Below are positions 7,536-13,902 of a stretch of 20,176 nucleotides of DNA, in pieces (the stretch's first letter is position 1; each line of letters starts with the position of its first letter). Source of the DNA: a virus. The DNA lies in IMG/VR virus record IMGVR_UViG_3300045256_000253, positions 1 to 20,176 of that record, one strand, 5' to 3'. The notes beneath the pieces are model-generated. The model was not told where the DNA came from. It was given only the letters and a program-made list of their open reading frames with translations, and searched no databases. The translations under genes were made by a program, and so were the position numbers.

Positions 7536-7868
7536 TCAGATGCGGCCCGGGGCCGTGCGCAGCCAGCGCCAGTCCGGGTCGTTGAGCTTGGCCCGGTAGC
7601 GCTTCTGCATCTCCGGGTCGGAATCGAAGATGTCGAGGCCCTCTTCGTTGAGCCACTTGACGATGATGATGTTCGGGATGTGCGCGACGCGCCGCAGCTC
7701 GCGGCTCGGCGACCAGCCGCGATCGTCCTCGTTCTGCAGCCGCTTCGCCGTGTCGAGGTTGGGACGGACGTCCTGCTCGTGCTCGATCAGGAAGGTGCCG
7801 TCCGGCTGGGGGTGGTACCAGACGCGCCCGGCGGGCCCGTGATCGGCGAGCAGGCGCCGGTCAGGCAT
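7536..7868 (-). CDS. Conserved small phage protein with KLNDPDWRWLRT ending (110 aa)
   Basis: The ATG at 7868 (MPDRRLLADHGPAGRVWYHP) overlaps the end of the previous gene by 8 bases. Central and C-terminal blocks are strongly patterned: FLIEHEQDVRPNLDTAKRLQN, SPSRELRRVAHIPNIIIVKWL, EEGLDIFDSD, and RAKLNDPDWRWLRTAPGRI. I know this pattern (R-x-x-RRVA-x-IP, then KWL-x-EEG-x-D, then LNDPD-x-x-LRT) from many podovirus-type genomes, where it sits near the capsid gene and is left as hypothetical. It may be a head-completion protein or a capsid-binding factor. No enzymatic residues stand out. Confidence 0.9.
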   Translation of the reverse strand: MPDRRLLADHGPAGRVWYHPQPDGTFLIEHEQDVRPNLDTAKRLQNEDDRGWSPSRELRRVAHIPNIIIVKWLNEEGLDIFDSDPEMQKRYRAKLNDPDWRWLRTAPGRI

Positions 7869-8100
7869 GCGCCGGCCCCGTCTCGACCGCCGCGGCCGCC
7901 TCGTGCTGCTCGGCAGTCTCGTGCTGCTCGGCGGTCTCGACCAGCTCGACCTGGCCGCGCTCGAGCAGCAGGTCGGCATCGGCCGCGAGCACGTCCCTTT
8001 CCTCGCCCTGGGCGATCGGCCCCTCGCTGTCCCAGGCCTGGGCGATGATCGCGCGCACGCGCACCCGCGCCGGCGCCGCGGCGCAGCTCTTGTCGGCCAT
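7861..8100 (-). CDS. Small acidic head-region protein (79 aa)
   Basis: The ATG at 8100 follows a near-ideal ribosome-binding site, GGAGG with 5 bases spacing. Residues about 13-54 (VRVRAIIAQAWDSEGPIAQGEERDV, then ADADLLLERGQVELVE) fit a small SH3-like or beta-barrel pattern. It is often seen in short phage head proteins, in which a protein of this sort has a late A-x-x-L-x-x-x-G-x-V/A-E-x-V strand. The C-terminus is an acidic tail holding two exact copies of TAEQHE followed by Ala-rich residues, probably a flexible extension. It lies directly after the capsid gene. Confidence 0.82.
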   Translation of the reverse strand: MADKSCAAAPARVRVRAIIAQAWDSEGPIAQGEERDVLAADADLLLERGQVELVETAEQHETAEQHEAAAAVETGPAHA

Positions 8101-8118
8101 GAGCTCCTCCGAATCGAA

Positions 8119-8142
8119 AGGGGCGCCCCGGAGGGCGCCCCT
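8119..8142 (-). terminator. Strong hairpin after the major capsid gene, possible weak terminator
   Basis: AGGGGCGCCC, loop of 4, then GGGCGCCCCT form a perfect 10-bp stem at 8119-8142. On the minus strand it is followed by TTTCGATTC, a poor U-tract, so termination may be partial. A second stem (GCCCGC, 7-nt loop, GCGGGC, about 8148-8166) lies just before it, immediately after the capsid stop codon. A hairpin pair after the capsid gene would lower expression of downstream genes or stabilise the capsid message. Confidence 0.55.
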
Positions 8143-8166
8143 GGACCGCCCGCGGGTCCGGCGGGC

Positions 8167-9126
8167 TTAGGTGAGATCGGCGACGATGCCGTGGCCGGCC
8201 TCGTTGCACATCTCGAGACAGTATTCCTGGATGATCAGCCGCTTCTCGCTGTCGCCCGTCTTGGCCAGCGGGCTGTTCTTCATCGCCCGCAGGCTGGCCA
8301 TCTTCGCCAGCTTCGGGTCGACCAGGATGGCCGAGCGGTTGCGCATGAAGATGTCGATCACCGAGGTCAGCTTGCCGAAATCGCCGACATAGGTGTCGGC
8401 GCCGCCGACGATGGTGACCTGCTTGTCGCGCTCGGCGTCCTGGTTCGTCGTCTTCGTGCTCTGGCCGGCGAAGGTCGAGAAGACGACCTTCTGCGTCGGA
8501 TGCATGAACAGCATCGTCGGCCGCCCGCCGGCGGTATAGGCCGATTGGTGCACGGTCTTCATCAGCGTCTCGGTGAAGGCGCGCTGCGTCCCGTCGGTCG
8601 CCGCCGCCACGATGCCCGAGGAGTAGCCGCCCGAGCTGCCGCCCGAGCCGCGGCTGACATTGCTGGTCAGCCAGGCCTCGATGCCCGCCGACTGGGCCGC
8701 CACCGAGCTGCTGCCGGTGACGCTGGCCTTGTTGCTCAGCATCTGCTTCTCGACGTCGCGCTTCAGCTCGAGGCCCTTCAGCAGGACCTGGTACTCCATC
8801 TCGGAGTCGCGGCCGGCCTTGTTGACCTCCTCGAGCGTGCCGGTGACCACCGCCACCTTGCGGGCGATCTGGGTGCGGTTGCCGACCCGGGTGGTCGGGG
8901 TCGCCGCGTCGCCGGTGGCGTCGTCGCCCTCGATCTGGGCATTGGTGTCGACAGCCGCGGCGAGCGACTGGGTCTGCCATTCATGGTACTTCGCGGTCGC
9001 CTTGCTGCGGCCGATGTTCGAGGTGAAAGGGACGTCGACCGGATCGATCCGGTAGATCAGGTCGGAGAGGTCCTCGCGGATCCCCTTGGCGGTGTAGGCG
9101 TCATAGGTGTTGGTCGGCTGGGCCAT
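8167..9126 (-). CDS. Major capsid protein, SU10-type / DUF5309 family (319 aa)
   Basis: The ATG at 9126 has a good ribosome-binding site (AGGAG, 7 bases). The protein begins MAQPTNTYDAYTAKGIREDLSDLIYRIDPVDVPF, the hallmark opening of the SU10-like major head protein family (HK97 fold). Further family features are the R-x-GNRTQI-x-RK-x-x-V block, the long helix with EMEYQVLLKGLELKRDVEKQMLSN (spine helix), the domain beginning AGGRPTMLFMHPTQK, and the C-terminal strand-helix DIFMRNRSAILVDP...LAKTGDSEKRLIIQEYCLE. Length is usual for the family. It follows the scaffold-like gene and is followed by hairpins. This is a high-confidence call. Confidence 0.95.
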   Translation of the reverse strand: MAQPTNTYDAYTAKGIREDLSDLIYRIDPVDVPFTSNIGRSKATAKYHEWQTQSLAAAVDTNAQIEGDDATGDAATPTTRVGNRTQIARKVAVVTGTLEEVNKAGRDSEMEYQVLLKGLELKRDVEKQMLSNKASVTGSSSVAAQSAGIEAWLTSNVSRGSGGSSGGYSSGIVAAATDGTQRAFTETLMKTVHQSAYTAGGRPTMLFMHPTQKVVFSTFAGQSTKTTNQDAERDKQVTIVGGADTYVGDFGKLTSVIDIFMRNRSAILVDPKLAKMASLRAMKNSPLAKTGDSEKRLIIQEYCLEMCNEAGHGIVADLT

Positions 9127-9151
9127 GGCTTGCTCCTGGAGCCTCTCGCTC

Positions 9152-10156
9152 CTATTGGCGCAGCAGCCCGATCGCGTCGTCGATCGAGCCGGTGCGCTCC
9201 AGGCGTTTCATCTGAGCGGCCCTGTCGCCCGCTGCCCTCTCGCCCCGCGTCGTGCCGGTGCCGGGCTGCTGCACCCGGGCCACCGGCTTCGGCGCCGGCT
9301 TCGCCGCCATCGCCTTGTCGTAGAGCATGGCCTTGCGGGCCATGTTCAGCTCGACCGCCGAGGCCCGCCGGATCCGCTCGTCGGAGGCGCCCGACTGGCG
9401 CAGATAGGCCGTCAGGTCCCGGTCGAGCGACTGCAGCTTTTCCGGGGTGGCGGCGTCGGGGCCGGCGAGCTCGACGAACTTGGCGTTCTCGCTCGCGCGC
9501 CACTGCTCGAGCGCCTGCTGGCTCTCGGCGGCCTCGCGCTGGGCGAGCGCCTGCTGGGTGCCCATCAGGCGGGCGAATTCCGCCTGGTAGGCCTGCAGGC
9601 GCTGGAAGCGATGCGGATCGTCGGCCTGGATCCTGATGGCGTCGGTCTCGCCCTTCACCAGGTCGGCGAACTCCTTCTCGAAGCCCGCGACCAGCGGGTC
9701 GGCGTAGCGCTTGAGGGCGGCGGACAGGTTCTGCCGCTCGGTTCGGGCCGCGGTCAGCTCGGCGTCGACCACCTTCCTGGCCTCGGCATGCTCGTTGTGG
9801 CGCCGCGACTCCTGGGCCCGGAAGTCCCGCTCCCGCTTGGCAATGACCTCTTGCTTCTCGGGAGGAAGGGATTTGAACCAGGCCTGATCGTCCGGCGACC
9901 AGCCGGCGGGCGGGTCGACGGAAGGCCTCGCGGCCGCGTCCTCCCCGGCGCCGGAATCCGTCTCGGCCGCGCCGTCGCCGGCGTGCGCCTCTGCTGGGAT
10001 CTCGAGCTCGGTGCCCTCCTCGGCATCGGCATGCTCGAGATGGGCGTTCTCGTCGCCGGCGCCCTCGCCGGCAGGCGAACGCCGTTCGTCCTCGGCCGGG
10101 GCGCGCAGCGCCGCCGCGGCCTGGGCCAGCGACAGGATGCTGCTGTCCTCGCTCAT
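9152..10156 (-). CDS. Capsid scaffold-like protein (334 aa)
   Basis: The start is the ATG at 10156 (MSEDSSILSLAQAAAALRAP), overlapping the previous stop as ATGA. Longer in-frame readings merely cross the upstream gene. The N-terminal third is acidic and disordered (many E, D, A, G). It is followed by WSPDDQAWFKSLPPEKQEVIAKRERDF, then a long charged helical region suitable for coiled coil (KVVDAELTAARTERQNLSAALK). The C-terminus is basic (MKRLERTGSIDDAIGLLRQ). Placement immediately before the capsid gene, charged helical nature and a basic C-terminal end are what is expected of a scaffold that binds coat subunits. The similar WSPDDQAWF motif is typical of scaffold-like proteins beside SU10/P22-type capsid genes. 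Confidence 0.88.
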   Translation of the reverse strand: MSEDSSILSLAQAAAALRAPAEDERRSPAGEGAGDENAHLEHADAEEGTELEIPAEAHAGDGAAETDSGAGEDAAARPSVDPPAGWSPDDQAWFKSLPPEKQEVIAKRERDFRAQESRRHNEHAEARKVVDAELTAARTERQNLSAALKRYADPLVAGFEKEFADLVKGETDAIRIQADDPHRFQRLQAYQAEFARLMGTQQALAQREAAESQQALEQWRASENAKFVELAGPDAATPEKLQSLDRDLTAYLRQSGASDERIRRASAVELNMARKAMLYDKAMAAKPAPKPVARVQQPGTGTTRGERAAGDRAAQMKRLERTGSIDDAIGLLRQ

Positions 10157-10440
10157 GCCTCGCTCCCTTCTGCGCGCCTCAGGCGCTCGATCTCCTCGAG
10201 CTGCCGCCGCGCGATCTTCCCGCCATTGGCGACCTGGCGCAGCTGCGCCTCGACCCGCCCGAGGATCTGGTCGGCCTGCCACAGCCGCTCGCGCCCGGCG
10301 ACGTCGTCGAGCCGGCTGCCGCGCCACGCCTCGAGGTACTGTCGCCGCAACTCCGCGAAGGCGTGCTCGAGCGAGCCGCGCGCGGCTTCCGCCCGCGCGC
10401 CGGCATCGATGTCCTCGAGGAGCTTCTGCTCGTCGACCAT
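10153..10440 (-). CDS. Small helical head-module protein (95 aa)
   Basis: The ATG at 10440 lies 1 base after the stop of the previous gene. It gives a compact all-helical protein of 95 residues. Its core reads HAFAELRRQYLEAWRGSRLDD, then GRERLWQADQILGRVEAQLRQVANGGKIARRQLEEIERLR. The AF-x-x-LR-x-x-Y-x-x-AW...DD...RE-x-LW...V-x-x-x-L-x-x-V-x-x-GK pattern is common in short proteins beside phage capsid or portal genes, with no defined role. Its end overlaps the scaffold start as ATGA, suggesting coupling to scaffold production. Confidence 0.88.
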   Translation of the reverse strand: MVDEQKLLEDIDAGARAEAARGSLEHAFAELRRQYLEAWRGSRLDDVAGRERLWQADQILGRVEAQLRQVANGGKIARRQLEEIERLRRAEGSEA

Positions 10441-10441
10441 G

Positions 10442-10837
10442 TCAGGCGGCTCCGAACCGGGTTTCCATGAGCCACAGCAGCGTGATCGCGCGGCGCCGCC
10501 CCTCCCGGATGAAGGCTTGGCGCGGGAGCGCCCTGAGAGCTGCCGACCCGAAGCGTCGCACGAACTCGGCCACCGGCATGACGTCGTCGAAGCGGCGGGC
10601 AAGGGCGACACGGCGATGCCATCCCCGCGGATACTCGCCTTCCACGACGCCAGCCGGGTTCAGCCGCCGCAGCCGAGCGGCCACATGCTGTCCGCAGCGC
10701 TGGCGGCGAAGGAACTCCTCGACCGGCCAGACGAGGCGGCCTGGCCGGTCGGCGTAGGCGAGGGCCTCGAGGCCCACCTTCGCGAAGACCGGAGCCAGAC
10801 GCTGCCGCTCCTCGGTGGTCAGCGGTCGCTGCGTCAT
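10442..10837 (-). CDS. Hypothetical basic protein next to portal (131 aa)
   Basis: The ATG at 10837 (MTQRPLTTEERQRLAPVFAKVG) overlaps the portal stop as ATGA. The protein is Arg-rich (about one residue in six) and predicted mostly helical: DRPGRLVWPVEEFLRRQRCGQHVAARLRR, GWHRRVALARRFDDV, and REGRRRAITLLWLMETRFG at the end. I do not recognise a family. The basic charge fits nucleic-acid or scaffold contact, but that is speculation. Its placement between portal and small head genes suggests a virion or assembly role. Confidence 0.75.
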   Translation of the reverse strand: MTQRPLTTEERQRLAPVFAKVGLEALAYADRPGRLVWPVEEFLRRQRCGQHVAARLRRLNPAGVVEGEYPRGWHRRVALARRFDDVMPVAEFVRRFGSAALRALPRQAFIREGRRRAITLLWLMETRFGAA

Positions 10838-13017
10838 GCCGTGCCTCCGTTCGTCATTGGCGAGCCCAGGGGCGCGGCCGGCGCCGGCGCGGCGCCCGCC
10901 GCGGCCAGGGCGCGGATCACCGCCTCCTGAATCGTGCCCTGCAGGTCGAGCCCGGCCTTGATCCGCGCCACCTCGATGTCGGCCGCCGCCTTGATCCGCG
11001 CGATCTCGGCGTCGCTCTCGGCCTTGACGCGCGCGCGCATGGCGGCGACCGCCGGCTCCTGCTCGACCTTCTGGCGGGAGACCTCGGCGTCGAGCTGAGC
11101 GGCGATCACCGTGGCATGCGCCTCCGGCGGGATGCCGCCCGGGCCGCCGGCGCCGGGCTGCGGCTGCGGCGCCGTCGAGGGGTCGCCCCAGAAATCGTCG
11201 GGGTTGCGGAAGCCGGCGTTCTTCGTGATCTCGGTCAGGGTCTTGTGGATCTTCGGCAGCGTGACGATCGGACCGCCCGGCCCGCCCTGGAGCTGCAGCG
11301 CCTGGACCTGCATGCCGAGGATCTGCTGCAAGTGCATCAGCTGCTGGTCCTTGTCGCCGGTGCCGAGCCCGACCGAGACGGTCATGTCGTTGCGCTCGCG
11401 CCAGTCCGAGGGGTCGACCTCGACCCACTGTCCGCGCAGCCGCAGCACGCGGGCCCGCTCCTCCCTTCCATGCACCAGGATCAGCCGGTGCAGCTGCAGG
11501 AACAGGTCCTTGATCCCGGTCTCGGCGAAGATCCGGGCGATCAGCTCGATGCGGTATTGCGCCGCCGTCTGCAGCGCGCGCACCGTCGTCGCCGTCGCCC
11601 GGTCGAGCGATTGCGGGTCGAGCCCGTTGAAGTCGCGCGCCACGCCGGTCCGCCGCTCGCTCGCCTGGTCGACATATTCGAGCAGCGGGAAGATGGTCGG
11701 CCCGATCGGCTGGGTCTGCATCGGGGTGAGGCCGCCCGGCATCCGGGTCCGCACGATGCCGCCCGGCCGGTTGGTCAGCAGGTCGTCGATCGTGTATTCG
11801 CCGGCGTGGCTCTCCGAGACCTCGGTGCGGCCGTTGTTGATGAAGTAGGCGTTGTCGAGCACCGCGCGGTAGAGGGCGGTCTTGATGCGCTGTATGTCGA
11901 TCACCAGGTCGGCGACCGCGAGGCCGATCGCCCGGTGCGGCAGCAGGATCGGGCAGCCCAGGGCGAACGGCATGCCGCCTTCCCACGGCTCGTTGTCGAG
12001 CAGCACGTCGGAGCCGCCCGCCGTCGTCACCTTGCGCAGCTCGGCGATCCCGTCGCCGTCATAGTCGACCCGGACGTAGTGCTCGGTGACGTCGACCAGC
12101 CGCATCGCCGGGTTGGACTCGCCCGAGCCCGTGCCGTCCCCGATCGACTCCGACGCGCCGCCCGTGGTGCGCACGCCCTTGGCCCGCGCCGTGGCCTCCT
12201 CGGTGTCGTCGGTCCAGGTGCTGGTCGGCAGCGCCTCGACCGTCTCGCGGTCATAGCCCTGCTCGAGCAGCTCGGAGACCGTCTTGCGCACCCGGTGGCC
12301 GCAATAGGGCGAATCGGCGACCGAGCGGGCCCGCCGCGCGATCAGGAACTCCTCGGGCGGCACGTTCACCACGCGGGCCCGGCCGACCTTGCGCCGGTGC
12401 ACCAGGGTGAAGTCGTGCAGCATCGGCAGGGCGCCGGCGCCGGGAAAGCCGTCACCGGCCGCCGACAGCGCCTGCAGCCCGGCGACGGCCGGATCGGGAT
12501 ATTCCGTGTGCTCGACCAGCTCGACCCCGTCCTGGCGCGACAGCAGCTCGAGGACGTGCTGCGGCTGGCCGGTGTAGGTCTCGCGCTCGAGGCTGGTGCT
12601 GATCTCCCACCAGCTCTTGACGATCCCGGTCTTCTGCAGCAGCCCGTCCTTGCACATCGTGTAGAGGATCAGGAAGCCCGGGTTGTCCTGCCAGAAGACG
12701 TGGTTGACGTAGTCCGTCTCCTGCGCCGCCGCGTCCTCGTCCTCCGGGCCGACCGGGTTGAAGCGGACGATCTCGTCGCCGGCGGCGAAGATCTTCATCA
12801 GCGCCGGCATGATCGACTCGACGGTGTCGGCGACGTCGCTCGAGACCGCGGCGCTGCGCCCCTGCGCCGACGGCATGTCGGCGGTCATGTCGCCGAGGTA
12901 GTAGTCCATCGCCCGGGCCCGCTGCCGCGACAGGTCGGAGGCGTTGAGCGCCGACAGCGCCTGCGCCTTCTCCGCCGCCACGATCGCTCGCAGCTTGGCC
13001 TCATCCATCACGGGCAT
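10834..13017 (-). CDS. Portal protein, P22 type (727 aa)
   Basis: The ATG at 13017 gives MPVMDEAKLRAIVAAEKAQAL. An ATG three codons later is also possible, and neither has a strong ribosome-binding site. Family features in order: the N-terminal helix with DYYLGDM, the block SAAVSSDVADTVESIMPALMKIFAAGDEIVRF with PVGPEDEDAAAQETDYVNHVFWQDNPGF, DGLLQKTGIVKSWWE, then VPPEEFLIARRARSVADSPYCGHRVRKTVSELLEQGYD. Later come LPHRAIGLAVADLVIDIQRIKTALYRAVLDNAYFINN and DFNGLDPQSLDRATATTVRALQTAAQYRIELIARIFAETGIKDLF. The C-terminal part is a long Ala/Glu/Arg helix (barrel-like). Length matches the P22 family (about 725). It forms the 12-subunit DNA channel at a capsid vertex. Confidence 0.95.
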   Translation of the reverse strand: MPVMDEAKLRAIVAAEKAQALSALNASDLSRQRARAMDYYLGDMTADMPSAQGRSAAVSSDVADTVESIMPALMKIFAAGDEIVRFNPVGPEDEDAAAQETDYVNHVFWQDNPGFLILYTMCKDGLLQKTGIVKSWWEISTSLERETYTGQPQHVLELLSRQDGVELVEHTEYPDPAVAGLQALSAAGDGFPGAGALPMLHDFTLVHRRKVGRARVVNVPPEEFLIARRARSVADSPYCGHRVRKTVSELLEQGYDRETVEALPTSTWTDDTEEATARAKGVRTTGGASESIGDGTGSGESNPAMRLVDVTEHYVRVDYDGDGIAELRKVTTAGGSDVLLDNEPWEGGMPFALGCPILLPHRAIGLAVADLVIDIQRIKTALYRAVLDNAYFINNGRTEVSESHAGEYTIDDLLTNRPGGIVRTRMPGGLTPMQTQPIGPTIFPLLEYVDQASERRTGVARDFNGLDPQSLDRATATTVRALQTAAQYRIELIARIFAETGIKDLFLQLHRLILVHGREERARVLRLRGQWVEVDPSDWRERNDMTVSVGLGTGDKDQQLMHLQQILGMQVQALQLQGGPGGPIVTLPKIHKTLTEITKNAGFRNPDDFWGDPSTAPQPQPGAGGPGGIPPEAHATVIAAQLDAEVSRQKVEQEPAVAAMRARVKAESDAEIARIKAAADIEVARIKAGLDLQGTIQEAVIRALAAAGAAPAPAAPLGSPMTNGGTA

Positions 13018-13123
13018 GTCGGGTTCCGGACCCCTGAAACGACGGCGCCCGCCGCGGTCGGTGACCGGGCGGGCGCAGTGATCGAATCCTGGCGAAGACG
13101 CATAGCAAATTTGTTCAGGATGT
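13018..13123 (-). promoter_or_regulatory. Leader of the portal gene with hairpin
   Basis: This 106-bp gap is locally AT-richer than its surroundings at 13099-13127. It holds a stable imperfect hairpin at 13045-13076. The outer arms are GCGCCCGCC and GGCGGGCGC, and the inner arms are GGTC and GACC with a 3-base loop. A single CTGAAACG octamer (13034-13041) lies between the hairpin and the portal start. It is the same octamer that is clustered upstream of the small terminase gene. A leader structure controlling portal expression is plausible but unproven. Confidence 0.5.
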
Positions 13124-13127
13124 TCAA
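13099..13127 (-). promoter_or_regulatory. Candidate sigma-70-like promoter before portal
   Basis: Reading the minus strand, TTGAAC, a 17-base spacer and TATGCG resemble -35 and -10 boxes. The -35 matches 4 of 6 consensus bases and the -10 matches 3 of 6. It overlaps the stop of the HTH gene and precedes the hairpin leader of the portal gene. It is weak evidence, supported mainly by the correct spacing and local AT-richness. Confidence 0.3.
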
Positions 13128-13549
13128 CCGGCCTCTCCCATCGCCTCGGCGAGCCGGTCGAGCGCCGCGTTCAGCCGGGCCCAGCCGGTGGTCCGGCCGA
13201 TGCGGAATCGGCGGCAGATCTCCGCCCAGTCGGCGCCGAGCATCCAGGCCCCGACCAGGCGCCGCGCGTCCAGGTCGAGCACCAGGATCCAGGCGAGCAC
13301 CTGGTCGAGCCGGTCGAGCTGCTCGCCGGTGGGCTCGGGCGGCCGGCGCCGCGCCGCGGCGGCGGCATAGGCCGTCCAAAAGTCCTGGGGGACGTGCGGC
13401 CAGGTCGCCTGCAGCCGATCGAGCCGATCGAGCTCGCGCGGGTACGGCATGGCGTGCAGCGTCAACGCAGCGTCATGCAGCCGTGATTTCACCGCGTCCC
13501 GCCGCTGGCGCGTCTCGACGTCGATCGTCGCCATGCCGCCGTCCATCAT
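13124..13549 (-). CDS. DUF6362-like helix-turn-helix protein (141 aa)
   Basis: The ATG at 13549 overlaps the stop of the previous gene as ATGA. A second ATG follows at once. The N-terminus is MMDGGMATIDVETRQRRDAV. The C-terminal half carries the diagnostic pattern LDLDARRLVGAWMLGADWAEICRRFRIGRTTGWARLNAALDRLA (about residues 91-134), a helix-turn-helix in which GADWAEIC-x-x-FRIGRTTGWARLN is the recognition segment. I know this layout from DUF6362-like phage proteins in alphaproteobacteria. Its role is unknown. Lying between large terminase and portal, it might regulate late genes or bind packaging DNA. The HTH call is good, the function is not. Confidence 0.85.
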   Translation of the reverse strand: MMDGGMATIDVETRQRRDAVKSRLHDAALTLHAMPYPRELDRLDRLQATWPHVPQDFWTAYAAAAARRRPPEPTGEQLDRLDQVLAWILVLDLDARRLVGAWMLGADWAEICRRFRIGRTTGWARLNAALDRLAEAMGEAG

Positions 13550-13902
13550 CGCCGCCTGCTTCGCTGCCGGCGCCGGCGCTCGGCGAAGCGTCCGTCGGCC
13601 TGCTCGGCGCCGGAGGGACGCTGGCCGACCATGTTGCGGCCGATCGACACCTTGGCGTCGTTCGGCAGGAAGGTGATGATCGCCCGCGTCGCCGGGTCCC
13701 AGACGGCAACCATCGTCACCTCGGCGTGGCGCACCAGGTGCACCTCGCTGCGATCCGCCTGGACCCGGAGCCTGACGGTGCGACCGTTCCCGCACTGCGC
13801 CCCGAGCAATGCCAGCTCGTGCGGCGTCAGCGCCACACCATAGCGCTCCCAGGCCCGCTCGATCGCGTGGCTCCCGACATGCGTGGCATAGGGCGTGCTC
13901 AT
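13546..13902 (-). CDS. Small protein with HAIER...RYG motif, possible RelE/DUF4258-like fold (118 aa)
   Basis: The ATG at 13902 overlaps the terminase stop as TGATG. The N-terminus has SHAIERAWERYGVALTPHELALL (residues about 11-33). Two beta strand stretches follow (RLRVQADRSEVHLVRHAEVTMVAVWDPATRAIITFLP), and the protein ends in a very basic tail (ERRRRQRSRRR). A H-A-x-E/R-R-x-x-E-R-Y-G opening followed by a beta sheet is the pattern seen in small RelE-like or DUF4258-type proteins, some of which are RNases. Catalytic residues cannot be assigned, so nuclease activity is speculative. It might instead be an assembly or DNA-binding factor for packaging, given the neighbouring terminase. Confidence 0.75.
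   Translation of the reverse strand: MSTPYATHVGSHAIERAWERYGVALTPHELALLGAQCGNGRTVRLRVQADRSEVHLVRHAEVTMVAVWDPATRAIITFLPNDAKVSIGRNMVGQRPSGAEQADGRFAERRRRQRSRRR

Noticed and set aside
13111-13127. Alphaproteobacterial LexA (SOS) box
   Set aside because: GTTC-AGGAT-GTTC is a direct repeat with a 5-base spacer. The LexA box of these bacteria uses GTTC-N7-GTTC.
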